A stretch of 64,000 nt of DNA from Microbacterium sufflavum (GTDB lineage Bacteria > Actinomycetota > Actinomycetes > Actinomycetales > Microbacteriaceae). The DNA lies in NCBI RefSeq assembly GCF_023101165.1, contig NZ_CP078076.1, positions 930,001 to 994,000 on the forward strand. The letters are read 5' to 3'. The notes beneath the pieces were generated by a model. The model had not been told where the DNA came from. It saw only the letters and a program-made list of their open reading frames with translations, and ran no database searches. Shown here one piece after another: positions 15,502 through 23,758 of this stretch (the stretch's first letter is position 1; every line of letters starts with the position of its first letter). Position numbers and translations under genes: made by a program.

Positions 15502-17418
15502 ATGCGTACTTACGCGAAGCGAGCCCTGTGGGGCGCGCTCCTCGCCGGCGGGATCACCCTGCTCGGCGCGACGGCCGCCAATGCGGCCGAGACATCCGGA
15601 GACGACGGACTGCTCTCCGGCACCCAGGCGGTGGCACCCATCACGGCGCCGATCACGGTCGTGGACAACGCGATCTCCGTGCTCGGCGATGCGGTGGCTC
15701 CCGCACCGGCCCCGGCTCCGGCCCCCGCGCCCGCTCCGGCACCGGCCCCCGCTCCGGCTCCGGCCCCCGCGCCCGCTCCGGCTCCCGCTCCGGCTCCCGC
15801 ACCCGCTGCGGAGACGGACGGTGGCTCGGGCACCGCGTCGGGAACCCAGGCGGTCGTGACCGTGAACCTGCCCGTCACCGTGTCGGGCAACGCGATCAGC
15901 CTCACCGACGACTCCACGACCAGCACCCCGGCCGCCGCTCCACCCCAGAGCGCGGCTCCCCAGGCCCCTGACGCGGCCGGGGTGCTTTCCCTCGACACCG
16001 ACGGCATGGACGGTGTGCTCTCGGGCACGCAGGCCCTGCTCGCGGTCAACGCTCCGGTGACCGTGTCGGGCAACTCGCTGTCGCTCCTGGGCGACGCCGA
16101 GTCGGCCTCGACCGACGCGGAGGCCGCAGCACCGGCTCCCGCGACCGGCGTCGATGCGGGCACCAGCGGTGAGGACGGCACGGCCAGCGGCACGCAGGTC
16201 GTCGCCCCCGTGACGGCTCCCGTGACCGTGACCGGCAACGCCATCTCGCTGCTCGGCGACAGCGCCAGCACCGGCGGCACCGGCACCGGCACCGGCACGG
16301 CTCCCACCGCACCCGCGACCGGCGGCAGCCCCGCCACCTCGGGTGAAGACGGCGTCGTCGGCGGCTCGCAGGTCGTCGCACCCATCACCGCCCCCATCGG
16401 CGTGACCGGCAACGCCATCTCCGTGCTCGACGACGCCACCGTCACCGGCGGCACCACCGGCACCGGGACGCCGGCCCCGACCGCACCCGCGACCGGCGGC
16501 GCTCCCGCCACCTCGGGTGAAGACGGCACCGCCAGCGGCACCCAGGTCGTCGCACCGGTGACGGCCCCCGTGACCGTGACCGGCAACGCCATCTCGCTCC
16601 TGGGAGACAGCGCCACGAGCGGCACCACCGGCACCGGCGGCACCCCGTCCGCACCCGCCACCGGCGGCATGCCCGCCACCTCGGGTGAGGACGGCACCGC
16701 CAGCGGCACCCAGGTCACCGCACCCGTCACCGCCCCCATCGGCGTGACCGGCAACGCGATCTCCGTGCTCGACGACGCCACCGTCACCGGCGGCACCACC
16801 GGCACCGGAACCACCTCGACCGCACCCGCGACCGGCGGCGGGATCACCACCGGTGAGGGCGGCATCCTCGGCGGCACCCAGGTCACCGCACCCGTCACCG
16901 CCCCCATCGGCGTGACGGGCAACGCGATCTCCGTGCTCGACGACGCCACCGTCACCGGCGGCACCACCGGCACCGGGACCACCCCGACCGCTCCGGCGAC
17001 CGGCGGCGGGATCACCACCGGTGAGGGCGGCATCCTCGGTGGCACCCAGCTGGGTCTGCCCGTGACGCTTCCGATCACGATCGGCGGCAACGCCATCTCG
17101 GTCGTGGGCGAGAGCACCGTGACCGGCCCGGGCACCACGCCCGGAACCGACCCCGGAACCGACCCCGGTACCGACCCGGGCACGGACCCGGGCACGGACC
17201 CCGGAACCGACCCGGGCACGGACCCCGGAACCACCCCCGGAACGAACCCCGGCACCACTCCGGGCGCGTCCGGGATGGCCTGGGCGTCGGGCGCAGCCGT
17301 CTCCGGTGCGGCCACCGGTCTCGCCATGACCGGCGGTGCACCGTCGCCCGCGCTGTGGGCGATCGCCGCCCTGCTGCTTCTGGGAGGTGCGGGCCTGCTG
17401 CGCCGTCGCACGGCGTAG
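15502..17418 (+). CDS. Chaplin-like multi-repeat surface protein with LAxTG sortase signal
   Basis: A 638-residue surface protein. Start at the ATG behind AGGAGAACC; signal peptide 1-29 cut after ANA. The mature part has nine copies of a roughly 29-residue unit of the form G..SGTQ..APVTAPVTVTGNAIS(L/V)L.D(S/A), strongly recalling chaplin domains (hydrophobic strand-Pro-strand-GN core) but without their cysteines. An Ala-Pro linker of about 35 residues follows repeat 1, and Thr/Gly/Pro linkers separate the rest. Near the end a run of DPGT repeats leads to LAMTG, a membrane helix and RRRTA: a class E sortase (LAxTG) anchor. It probably coats the cell surface and lowers wettability or aids adhesion. 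Confidence 0.85.
   Translation: MRTYAKRALWGALLAGGITLLGATAANAAETSGDDGLLSGTQAVAPITAPITVVDNAISVLGDAVAPAPAPAPAPAPAPAPAPAPAPAPAPAPAPAPAPAPAAETDGGSGTASGTQAVVTVNLPVTVSGNAISLTDDSTTSTPAAAPPQSAAPQAPDAAGVLSLDTDGMDGVLSGTQALLAVNAPVTVSGNSLSLLGDAESASTDAEAAAPAPATGVDAGTSGEDGTASGTQVVAPVTAPVTVTGNAISLLGDSASTGGTGTGTGTAPTAPATGGSPATSGEDGVVGGSQVVAPITAPIGVTGNAISVLDDATVTGGTTGTGTPAPTAPATGGAPATSGEDGTASGTQVVAPVTAPVTVTGNAISLLGDSATSGTTGTGGTPSAPATGGMPATSGEDGTASGTQVTAPVTAPIGVTGNAISVLDDATVTGGTTGTGTTSTAPATGGGITTGEGGILGGTQVTAPVTAPIGVTGNAISVLDDATVTGGTTGTGTTPTAPATGGGITTGEGGILGGTQLGLPVTLPITIGGNAISVVGESTVTGPGTTPGTDPGTDPGTDPGTDPGTDPGTDPGTDPGTTPGTNPGTTPGASGMAWASGAAVSGAATGLAMTGGAPSPALWAIAALLLLGGAGLLRRRTA
15607..17115 (+). repeat. Nine in-frame chaplin-like repeats and low-complexity linkers
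   Basis: Nine coding repeats within the surface protein, the later ones nearly identical at DNA level over about 90 bases (for example around 16361-16440, 16721-16800 and 16881-16960). An alternating Ala-Pro codon run lies at about 15700-15808 and a DPGT-type run at about 17143-17250. Such homogeneity implies recent duplication or gene conversion and a likely length polymorphism. Confidence 0.85.
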
Positions 17419-17545
17419 GCGCTGAGCCCCGGCGGCGCCGGTGTCCTCGGGGGAGGAGACACGGCTCCGCCGGTGCGCGGCAGCGTCCACTCGTGCGGTG
17501 CGTCCCCCGCACCTCCTCTGCCGAGCGCGACGGCCGCGCGACACG

Positions 17546-17580
17546 CGGATGCCCCGTGGCGAACCGCCACGGGGCATCCG
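17546..17580. terminator. Perfect 16-bp hairpin, bidirectional terminator
   Basis: Arms at 17546-17561 and 17565-17580 (CGGATGCCCCGTGGCG and its complement) with a 3-base AAC loop. It sits between the convergent chaplin-like gene and the LigA-like gene. There is no U-tract, as is common in actinobacteria. Confidence 0.8.
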
Positions 17581-17622
17581 TTCACGCCTGCGCTCAGGCC
17601 GTCAGCGCGGGTGTCGCCCGCC

Positions 17623-17970
17623 TCAGAGGATGTCGTCGACCTCGCCGTGCGGGATGATCGCCGCGCGGTAGCGCTCCACGAGCTCGCGCCAGCCGAAGCC
17701 CTCCGTGTACTCGTGCTCGTACACCGCCTCCGTGAAGTGCCACAGCAGGTACGGATGCGCCCCGAGCCCGTACAGCGCCCCGTAGTCGCGCGCGATGAAG
17801 GCCGCCCGCTCCTGCGGCGTCAGCTCCCGGTCGTCGGCGACCGCATCCGGCCCGGCGCCGCCCGCCAGCCACCGGTCGACGAAGCCCTCGGTGTCGGCGA
17901 CGTACGCGTTCACGTTGGCCGTGCTCATCTCGACCGCCCGCATGAACTTGCCGATCATGTACCTGCTCAC
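17623..17970 (-). CDS. LigA-like extradiol dioxygenase small (alpha) subunit
   Basis: A 115-residue protein matching the all-helical LigA subunit of protocatechuate 4,5-dioxygenase-type enzymes: LTPQERAAFIARDYGALYGLG is the typical family core. The start is GTG at 17970, with GGAGGT 8 bases upstream and overlapping the end of the LigB-like gene as GTGA. LigA caps the active site of LigB and helps bind the aromatic substrate. It is the last gene of the operon; the strong hairpin at 17546-17580 follows. The substrate is not evident. It is somewhat shorter than classical LigA (about 140 residues). Confidence 0.82.
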   Translation of the reverse strand: MSRYMIGKFMRAVEMSTANVNAYVADTEGFVDRWLAGGAGPDAVADDRELTPQERAAFIARDYGALYGLGAHPYLLWHFTEAVYEHEYTEGFGWRELVERYRAAIIPHGEVDDIL

Positions 17971-18809
17971 GATGCAGACCTCCACAAGAAGAACGGGCTC
18001 GAGGCGAAACGCGACGTGGTGGCCTCCGCCAGCTCGGCCGGGCGGCCCTGCATCGCGGCGAGGGCCGTGACGATGTTCACGTACTGGTAGGTGACGTTGC
18101 CCGCCGCCATGATGCGGTCGAACCGGCAGCCGGCGATCGCGGCGTCGAGGTCGCCGTCGCGCATCCACCCGACCGCCTCGGCGTCGAACGCGGGGTCGGG
18201 CGAGCCGTTGAACGTGCGCGGCCCTCCGACGTCGGTGGCCATGTGGCCCGAGGTGAGCAGCGCCACCCTGGCCCCGCCGTCCCACGACTCGACCGCGGCG
18301 CGCAGGTGATGTCCGAGCGCGGCGAACCGCGCGGCCGAGGGCAGCGGCGGCAGGATGGCATTCGCGTGGATGGGCACGATCGGCAGGTCGAGCTCGGGCC
18401 GCACGTACTGCAGCGGGAGGACGAAGCTGTGGTCGAGCCGCCACTCGTGCGACACCGAGAAGTCGATCGCCTCGGGCAGCACCTCGCGTCCGGCGATCTG
18501 CGCCGCGAGCTCGGGATGCCCGGTGAGCTCGGCGTACTCCATGCCGAACGTGCGCACCTCGTTCTCGTACGTGCCGTGGTACGACGCGGCTTTGCCGACG
18601 ATGAACGCGGGCGAGTTGTCGGCGAAGAACTGCCGCACGTGGTCGGTGCCGAGCACGATCAGCGCGTCGACCTCGGCCTCGGCGATCGCCTCACGGATGC
18701 GCCGGAAGTTCGCCTCGACCGCGACCAGGTCGGGCGGATACGGCTCCCGCATCGCGCGCCACAGCAGCGGGTTGTGCGGGGTCGCCGCCGCCAGCACCAG
18801 TTCAGCCAC
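17967..18809 (-). CDS. LigB-like class III extradiol ring-cleavage dioxygenase catalytic subunit
   Basis: A 280-residue LigB-superfamily protein from a GTG start. Likely Fe(II) ligands are the His in ATPHNPLLW (residue 12) and the His in LGTDHVRQFF; family acid/base His residues probably include those in SHEWRLDHSF and LTSGHMATDVGG. C-terminal AGNVTYQYVNIVTALA is typical of the LigB fold. It should open a catechol-like or hydroxylated N-heteroaromatic ring beside a hydroxyl group. It lies 21 bases after the amidohydrolase and is coupled to LigA. Protocatechuate, gallate, or a hydroxypyridone (as in PydA of mimosine degradation) are possible substrates; the sequence alone does not decide. Confidence 0.82.
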   Translation of the reverse strand: MAELVLAAATPHNPLLWRAMREPYPPDLVAVEANFRRIREAIAEAEVDALIVLGTDHVRQFFADNSPAFIVGKAASYHGTYENEVRTFGMEYAELTGHPELAAQIAGREVLPEAIDFSVSHEWRLDHSFVLPLQYVRPELDLPIVPIHANAILPPLPSAARFAALGHHLRAAVESWDGGARVALLTSGHMATDVGGPRTFNGSPDPAFDAEAVGWMRDGDLDAAIAGCRFDRIMAAGNVTYQYVNIVTALAAMQGRPAELAEATTSRFASSPFFLWRSAS

Positions 18810-18830
18810 GGTCGGCTCCCTTCTCCGCGG

Positions 18831-19694
18831 TCACAGCCGGAACAGCTTCCGCGCGTTGTCGATCAGGATCTTGCGGCGCGACTCCTCCTTGAAGCCGAGC
18901 TCGTCGAACTCCGCCATCCACCGGTCCGCGGTCATCACGGGCCAGTCCGAGCCGAACAGCACCCGCTCGGAGATGAGCGAGTCCGCGTAGCGCACCACCT
19001 CGGGCGGCAGGTACTTCGGAGCCCAGCCGGAGAGGTCGAGGTACACGTTCGACTTGTGCCACACCATCGCCAGGTTCTCCAGGTGCCACGGCCACGCCGG
19101 GTGCGCGCTGATGATGTTCAGCTCGGGGAACTCGGCCGCGACGTCGTCGATGTAGGGCACGGGGCGGGCGTTCTCCAGCCGGTACCCTCCGCCGCCCGGG
19201 GTGCCGGCGCCCGCACCGGGGAACCCGGAGTGGAACATGACCACCAGCCCGAGCTCGGCGCAGGTCTCCCAGATCGGCCAGAACCGACGGTCGTTCGCCA
19301 GGAACCTCTGCCGCGACGGGTTCAGCTCGCCCACGCCCTTGATGCCGTACTCGTCGTGCATGCGGCGGATCTCGGCGATCGCCGCCTCGCCCTTCCACGG
19401 GTCGATGCCCGCGAAGGCCAGGAACACGTCGGGGTGGTCTCGCTGCGCCCGGCCCAGCAGGTCGTTGGGGGCGCCCTTGATCCCGCTCGTCGTCTCCGAG
19501 TCGGAGTTGACGATCACGGCCATCATCCTGCGGTCGCGGTACTGGTCGGCCTGCTCGGCGAACGACACGACCGGCCGCTCCCGTCCGAAGTGCGCGGCCA
19601 TCTGCGTGTGCCGCGCACCCATCGCCGCGATGAACTCCTCGGTCTGCGGGTGGGTGTGCACGTCGATCGCCACCAGGTCGTCGATGCCGGGCAT
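18831..19694 (-). CDS. Amidohydrolase_2 (ACMSD/LigW-type) family metal-dependent hydrolase or decarboxylase
   Basis: A 287-residue TIM-barrel protein of the ACMSD-related amidohydrolase group. Metal-site motifs: AIDVHTHPQ (residue ~8), VMFHSGFP, NIISAHPAW and LFGSDWPVM. Members are non-oxidative decarboxylases of aromatic or muconate-type acids (ACMSD, LigW) or lactone and oxaloyl hydrolases (LigI-like). Its ATG shares one base with the CoA-transferase stop (TGATG). In this operon it could decarboxylate the ring substrate before LigAB or hydrolyse its product. It is distinct from the true ACMSD encoded at 54608-55600. Confidence 0.8.
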   Translation of the reverse strand: MPGIDDLVAIDVHTHPQTEEFIAAMGARHTQMAAHFGRERPVVSFAEQADQYRDRRMMAVIVNSDSETTSGIKGAPNDLLGRAQRDHPDVFLAFAGIDPWKGEAAIAEIRRMHDEYGIKGVGELNPSRQRFLANDRRFWPIWETCAELGLVVMFHSGFPGAGAGTPGGGGYRLENARPVPYIDDVAAEFPELNIISAHPAWPWHLENLAMVWHKSNVYLDLSGWAPKYLPPEVVRYADSLISERVLFGSDWPVMTADRWMAEFDELGFKEESRRKILIDNARKLFRL

Positions 19695-20872
19695 CAGGCC
19701 GCTCCTTCGTTCAGGGTTCCGGCCGCGGTGCGCAGACCGGTCAGCTCCTCGGTGTCGGCCCCGAGCGCGGGCGCATAGACCAGCTCGGGCCGGCCGCTGC
19801 GGTGGAACCGGGTGCTCGGCACCGGCACGCGCACCGCGCCGCCCGGTCCCGCGATCTCCTCGACCAGGCCCATGCTCGCGATCTGCGGGTCGTCGAACAG
19901 GTCGCCCATCGTGTTGAGCGGGCCGTGCGGGATGTCGTGCGCGGCCAGGCGCTCCAGCCACTCGGCGCGCGGACGGGTGGCGGCGATCTCCTTGAGCACC
20001 GCGTCGAGCTCGTCGTAGTTCCGCACGCGCCCCTCCCTGGTCGCGAACCGGGGGTCGTCGGCGAGGTCGGGCCGCTCCAGCACGTCGAGCAGCCCGGTCC
20101 AGAACTTCTCCGGCACCGACATGTGGATCACGAACGCCTTGCCGTCGGAGCCGCGGCACGCGTACGCCTGGGCGCGACGCGGACGCGAGTCCGGCGACGA
20201 TACCTGCCCTGTCTCCAGGAACGCCGAGGCGGACTCGGTGAGGAAGTCGAGCAGCGCACCCACCATCGACACCTCGACGTGCTCGCCCTCCCCGCTCACG
20301 TCGCGGGCGTGGAGGGCCGCGAGCACCGCCTGGACCGCCGACATCCCGGACAGCAGATCGGAGAACGCCGGGCCGAGCGGTCGGATCGTGTCGGCCGGGA
20401 CGACCTGGCTGTACATGCCGCCGGTCGCGGAGATCACCGTGTCGTACGCGGGACGCTTCGCCGAGGGTCCCGTGGGGCCGAAGCCGGTGATGGAACAGGT
20501 GATGACGCGCGGGTTGTGCGCGTGCAGGGCCTCCGGACCGAAACCGAGCCGCTCGGCGACGCCCGGACGGAAGTTGTCGAGCACGATGTCGGCGTCGGCG
20601 ACCAGGGCGAACAGCGCCGCCAGCCCCTGCGGAGTCTTGAGGTCGAGCACCACCCCGCGCTTGCCCCGGTTGTACGCGGCGAACTGCGGGCTCATGGTCG
20701 CTCGACCCTCCCACCGGCGCATCGGGTCGCCCTCCGGCGACTCGACCTTGATCACCTCGGCACCGAGATCGGCCAGGAGCTTCGCGGCGAAGGGACCGGA
20801 GATGTACTGGCCCAGCTCGACCACCCGGATCCCGGCAAGCGCCCCGGCGCCCGGCAGTGCAGTACTCGTCAC
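19694..20872 (-). CDS. CaiB/BaiF-family class III CoA-transferase
   Basis: A 392-residue formyl-CoA transferase-type enzyme from a GTG start with GAGGAG upstream. The N-terminal RVVELGQYISGPFAAKLLAD and VIKVESPEGDPMRRW are canonical. The catalytic Asp is residue 172 in GPAFSDLLSG, and AYNRGKRGVVLDLKTPQG is the CoA-binding loop. It moves CoA between carboxylic acids, so an acid in this pathway is handled as a thioester, either the ring substrate before attack or a ring-opened diacid. It lies 27 bases after the dehydrogenase-like gene and overlaps the amidohydrolase by one base. Confidence 0.9.
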   Translation of the reverse strand: MTSTALPGAGALAGIRVVELGQYISGPFAAKLLADLGAEVIKVESPEGDPMRRWEGRATMSPQFAAYNRGKRGVVLDLKTPQGLAALFALVADADIVLDNFRPGVAERLGFGPEALHAHNPRVITCSITGFGPTGPSAKRPAYDTVISATGGMYSQVVPADTIRPLGPAFSDLLSGMSAVQAVLAALHARDVSGEGEHVEVSMVGALLDFLTESASAFLETGQVSSPDSRPRRAQAYACRGSDGKAFVIHMSVPEKFWTGLLDVLERPDLADDPRFATREGRVRNYDELDAVLKEIAATRPRAEWLERLAAHDIPHGPLNTMGDLFDDPQIASMGLVEEIAGPGGAVRVPVPSTRFHRSGRPELVYAPALGADTEELTGLRTAAGTLNEGAA

Positions 20873-20899
20873 GTCTGGTCTCCTCTTCGATACCCGTGG

Positions 20900-21904
20900 T
20901 CAGCGCACATCCACGATCACCTTCCCGTCGCCGGCGCGGGGGAAGTCGCGGTAGGCCGTGGCGATGTCGTCGAGCGCGTACCGGGCGCCCGCGAGCGGCG
21001 GCAGCACTCCGGCGGCGGCGAGGGCGAGGGCCTCCGCCACGTCGTCGTACCGGGCGCTCGCGGCACCCGCGAGGCGCTTGCGGCGCAGGTAGAAGTCGCG
21101 CGCATCGATCCGCAGGTCGGGGTCGACCGAGGCCGAGCAGAACACGGCCCGTCCACCCCAGCCGAGCGCAGCGACCCCGGCGCTCAGCGTGGGGCCGTGG
21201 CCGGAGACGTCGAGCACCACGTCGAAGCCGTCCTCGGCCGCGAGTGCGGCGGTCAGGGCGGCGGGATCGGGGGCGTGCACGAGCCGTTCGTCACCGACCG
21301 GCGTCAAGGGGCGGCGGGAGGCGGCGACCACGCGGGCACCGCGGGCGAGCGCGATCGCGACGGCCGCGCGACCGAGCGTTCCGCCCGCACCGGTGATGAG
21401 CACACGCTCGTCGGCGGCGAGCGCGGCGATCCGCAGGGCGTTGAGCACGATCGGGGCGCTGTGCACGACGGCCGTGGCCTCGGCGGCGGTCAGGTCGTGG
21501 CGGTCGATCGCGTTGCGCGCGGGGACGGTCACGTACTCGGCGGCGCCGCCGTCGCGGTGCACGCCGACGACGGTCTGCGATGGGCAGTCGGCCTCGTCTC
21601 CCTCGCGGCAGCGCGGGCACGTGCCGCAGGCGATGTTGGGCTTGACGACCACGGCCTGGCCGAGGCGCGCGGGGTCGACGCCGGAGCCGACGGCGACGAT
21701 CTCCCCCGCCGGGTCGATGCCGAGGATGCGCGGGAGCCGGGCGTGCGCTCCGGGGCCGACGCCGGCTATGACGTTGAGGTCGAGCTGGTTGATGCCCACG
21801 GTCTCGACGCGGATCAGCACTTCGCCCGGAGCGGCCGACGGCACCGCCGACTCCGTGACGGTCAGGCCGTCCAGGTCGTGGCTGCTCAGCACGGCGGCAC
21901 GCAT
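20900..21904 (-). CDS. Medium-chain (zinc-type) alcohol dehydrogenase-like oxidoreductase
   Basis: A 334-residue MDR-family protein, first gene of the ring-cleavage operon. I start at ATG 21904 with AAGAGG upstream; an in-frame GTG lies at 21910. The structural zinc lobe is complete (CGTCPRCREGDEADC, four Cys), and the nucleotide site is GAGGTLGRAAV. The position of the usual catalytic zinc Cys reads GINQLDLNV, i.e. Asn instead of Cys, so it may work as a zinc-independent enoyl or quinone reductase rather than an alcohol dehydrogenase. A GGATACTGTATCC operator lies 28 bases before the start. Confidence 0.85.
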   Translation of the reverse strand: MRAAVLSSHDLDGLTVTESAVPSAAPGEVLIRVETVGINQLDLNVIAGVGPGAHARLPRILGIDPAGEIVAVGSGVDPARLGQAVVVKPNIACGTCPRCREGDEADCPSQTVVGVHRDGGAAEYVTVPARNAIDRHDLTAAEATAVVHSAPIVLNALRIAALAADERVLITGAGGTLGRAAVAIALARGARVVAASRRPLTPVGDERLVHAPDPAALTAALAAEDGFDVVLDVSGHGPTLSAGVAALGWGGRAVFCSASVDPDLRIDARDFYLRRKRLAGAASARYDDVAEALALAAAGVLPPLAGARYALDDIATAYRDFPRAGDGKVIVDVR

Positions 21905-21932
21905 GGTCACCTCTTCATCGTGGGACTGTTTC

Positions 21933-21945
21933 GGATACTGTATCC
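21933..21945. promoter_or_regulatory. Regulon operator O1 (GGATACTGTATCC)
   Basis: A perfect 6-1-6 palindrome just upstream of the dehydrogenase/CoA-transferase/LigAB operon, facing a second copy (O2) for the divergent transporter gene. The same core recurs before other gene sets in this window; the proposed binder is the GntR protein encoded at 56986-57717. Confidence 0.7.
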
Positions 21946-22019
21946 AATTTTCATCGTGGTCGTCCAGACCCCGTTGTCAGCACGATATCGGCCGAAGCAT
22001 GGACAGCCGATACCAAATT

Positions 22020-22032
22020 GGATACCGTATCC
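22020..22032. promoter_or_regulatory. Regulon operator O2 (GGATACCGTATCC)
   Basis: A 13-base palindrome with only the central base unpaired, 61 bases before the substrate-binding protein ATG. The flanks AAATT and CAAAAT are A/T-rich, as at the other copies. With O1 it brackets the divergent promoter region. Confidence 0.7.
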
Positions 22033-22093
22033 CAAAATCCGCGTGAGACGCCCCCCTCACGAAGGGGCGCACGCACTGCCCGAATGGAGAGTC

Positions 22094-23170
22094 ATGCGCA
22101 CGACAAGAACCAGGCTCGGCCTCGCCGTGGCCGGAGGCGCAGCAGCACTGACGCTGCTCGCCGGCTGCACCTCGCCGACACCCGCACCCGAAGGCCCGGT
22201 CGACCTCGGCGACGGGGAACCCGGCGCCGCCGAAGACACCAGCATCACGGTGGCCATCCCCTTCCCCGACGTCACGATGTACTCGATGTTCGTCCTCGGC
22301 ACCGACCTCGGCTACTACGAGGAGGAGGGCCTCACCGTCGAGGTCATCACCGCCGACAACGTCACCGCCGCGGTCGCGAGCGGCAGCGCCGACATCGGCG
22401 TGGAGTCCACCGGCACCGTGATCGACGCCATCCGCGGCGGCGTGGAGATCGACCTGGTGTCGGGCCACTACTGCCGCCAGAACTTCGACTTCGCGGCCCA
22501 GTCCGACGTGGAGAGCGTCGAAGACCTCGACGGCACCTCGATCGTCCTCGCCGGAACCCCCGGCGACCCGGCCGAATTCCAGCGGGCACAGGTGCTCGCG
22601 GAAGAGGGCTGGGACCTCGAGAGCATCAACGCCGAGGTCGTCTACCCCGGACCCGGCTCCGAATCGTGGACCGAGTTCTTCGTGAACGACCGCATCTCGC
22701 TGCAGCCCTTCTACGCCGACGACCGTGCGGCGCTCGAGGAGCACGGCGCGAACATCGTCGTGGAGTCGCTGCGCAACTGGGCCAACGACGTGCAGATCGC
22801 CGGCACGGCCTGGGTGAAGGAGAACCCGAACTCGCTCGTGCGGTTCCTGCGCGCCACACTCAAGGCCACCGACTTCATGACCGCCCCGGCACCGGGCGAG
22901 TTCCCGGAGAACGCGGAGGAGGCGCTGGACATCTACGAGGCCAACGACTTCGACGTGCAGGAGCTCCGCGACTCCGACAGCGTCTGGATCCTCGACGGCC
23001 ACCTCGCCTGCCCGAACCTGTACTTCGACGCGGACGCCTGGGACACCACGATCGAGACGCAGAAGCTCGAGCCGCTGGAGTTCGACGACGCGCAGCTCAC
23101 GCACCTGTTCAAGGCGCAGGAGCTGCTCGGGCTCGACAACGAGGGACCGGCGACGCTCCCCTACCCCTGA
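22094..23170 (+). CDS. NMT1/TauA-type ABC transporter substrate-binding lipoprotein
   Basis: A 358-residue lipoprotein with lipobox LLAGC (Cys about residue 25), then an Asp/Pro-rich linker. The binding fold starts ITVAIPFPDVTMYSMFVLG, followed by LGYYEEEGLTVEVI and VASGSADIGVEST, the signature of NMT1/THI5-like proteins that bind pyrimidines, sulfonates, aromatic acids or nitrate-like solutes. It is the only solute receptor near the matching permease/ATPase genes at 23851-26338, which lie on the other strand behind a toxin-antitoxin pair. It is divergent from the LigAB operon with operators between, so its ligand is probably the substrate of that operon. Confidence 0.88.
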   Translation: MRTTRTRLGLAVAGGAAALTLLAGCTSPTPAPEGPVDLGDGEPGAAEDTSITVAIPFPDVTMYSMFVLGTDLGYYEEEGLTVEVITADNVTAAVASGSADIGVESTGTVIDAIRGGVEIDLVSGHYCRQNFDFAAQSDVESVEDLDGTSIVLAGTPGDPAEFQRAQVLAEEGWDLESINAEVVYPGPGSESWTEFFVNDRISLQPFYADDRAALEEHGANIVVESLRNWANDVQIAGTAWVKENPNSLVRFLRATLKATDFMTAPAPGEFPENAEEALDIYEANDFDVQELRDSDSVWILDGHLACPNLYFDADAWDTTIETQKLEPLEFDDAQLTHLFKAQELLGLDNEGPATLPYP

Positions 23171-23184
23171 GCCGCACGCCCCCG

Positions 23185-23224
23185 GACGAGGCCCCACCGT
23201 TGCGCATGGCGGTGGGGCCTCGTC
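23185..23224. terminator. Hairpin terminator after the substrate-binding protein gene
   Basis: Perfect 15-base arms (23185-23199 and 23210-23224, GACGAGGCCCCACCG and its complement) around a 10-base loop. It lies between the convergent receptor gene and yoeB and can act in both directions. Confidence 0.8.
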
Positions 23225-23235
23225 GCGTCCGCGGG

Positions 23236-23496
23236 TCAGTAGCGATCGCGGGCCTGGAGGATCACGATCTGCTCGTCGCTCACGTGGTACACGAGGCGGT
23301 GGGTCTGGTCGATGCGGCGGGACCAGGCGCCGGAGAGCACGTGCTTCAGGGGCTCCGGCTTGCCGATGCCCTCGAACGGGTCACGGAGGGCATCGGCGAT
23401 CAACTGATTGATCCGTCGCAGCGTCTTCCGGTCCTGGCCCTGCCAGGAGGTGTAGTCCTCCCACCCGTGCGGGTCGAAGGCGAGCCGCCTGCTCAC
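23236..23496 (-). CDS. yoeB: YoeB/Txe-family mRNA interferase toxin
   Basis: An 86-residue RelE-fold toxin very close to YoeB: PFEGIGKPEPLKHVLSG then WSRRIDQTHRLVYHV is the family signature, containing the catalytic Glu and Arg. It cleaves mRNA on the ribosome. The C-terminus reads ARDRY, where E. coli YoeB has the catalytic His-Tyr pair, so the penultimate residue is Arg rather than His; activity may be altered. The gene overlaps the antitoxin gene by 4 bases (ATGA), the usual antitoxin-first order. Confidence 0.93.
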   Translation of the reverse strand: MSRRLAFDPHGWEDYTSWQGQDRKTLRRINQLIADALRDPFEGIGKPEPLKHVLSGAWSRRIDQTHRLVYHVSDEQIVILQARDRY

Positions 23497-23744
23497 TCGT
23501 CGATCAGGTCGTGCTGCTCGGACTCACCTCGGCGGGCGCGCTCGAGTGCCGAGAGGAGCCGCTCCGCGCCGACGGGGTTGCGCAGCAGGTAGGCCGTCTC
23601 CGTGAGCGCGTCGTAGTCGTCCTTCGACATGAGCACGGCGTTGCCGCGGCGGGACACGACCTCGACCGGAGCATGGTCGTCGTTCACCTGCTGGATGAGA
23701 CCGAAGAGGCTCTTCCGCGCCTCGGTCGCGGAGATCGCCGTCAT
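23493..23744 (-). CDS. yefM: YefM/Phd-family antitoxin
   Basis: An 83-residue antitoxin. The N-terminal Phd/YefM fold, MTAISATEARKSLFGLIQQV then VVSRRGNAVLMSKDDYDAL, binds DNA and the acidic C-terminal tail (ESEQHDLIDE) wraps the toxin. It has an excellent AGGAGGTGACGAG site before the ATG. A perfect 8-8-8 inverted repeat at 23759-23782 lies directly upstream and should be its autoregulatory operator. The pair interrupts the space between the transporter receptor gene and its permease genes. Confidence 0.93.
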   Translation of the reverse strand: MTAISATEARKSLFGLIQQVNDDHAPVEVVSRRGNAVLMSKDDYDALTETAYLLRNPVGAERLLSALERARRGESEQHDLIDE

Positions 23745-23758
23745 CTCGTCACCTCCTG

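Noticed and set aside
15607-17250. Dense short DNA repeats that could suggest a CRISPR array or VNTR
   Set aside because: All repeats are in frame within one long gene with signal peptide and LAxTG anchor; units are coding, spacers are not unique and no cas genes are present.
17623-18809. Protocatechuate 4,5-dioxygenase (ligAB) proper
   Set aside because: The two subunits match the family, but the rest of the protocatechuate meta pathway is missing and the neighbours differ, so a substrate name is not supported.
19802-22093. Very long open frame on the plus strand before the NMT1 receptor
   Set aside because: It runs antisense to the dehydrogenase and CoA-transferase genes, which have clear motifs; open antisense frames are common in this GC-rich DNA. 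The receptor starts at 22094 with a lipoprotein signal.
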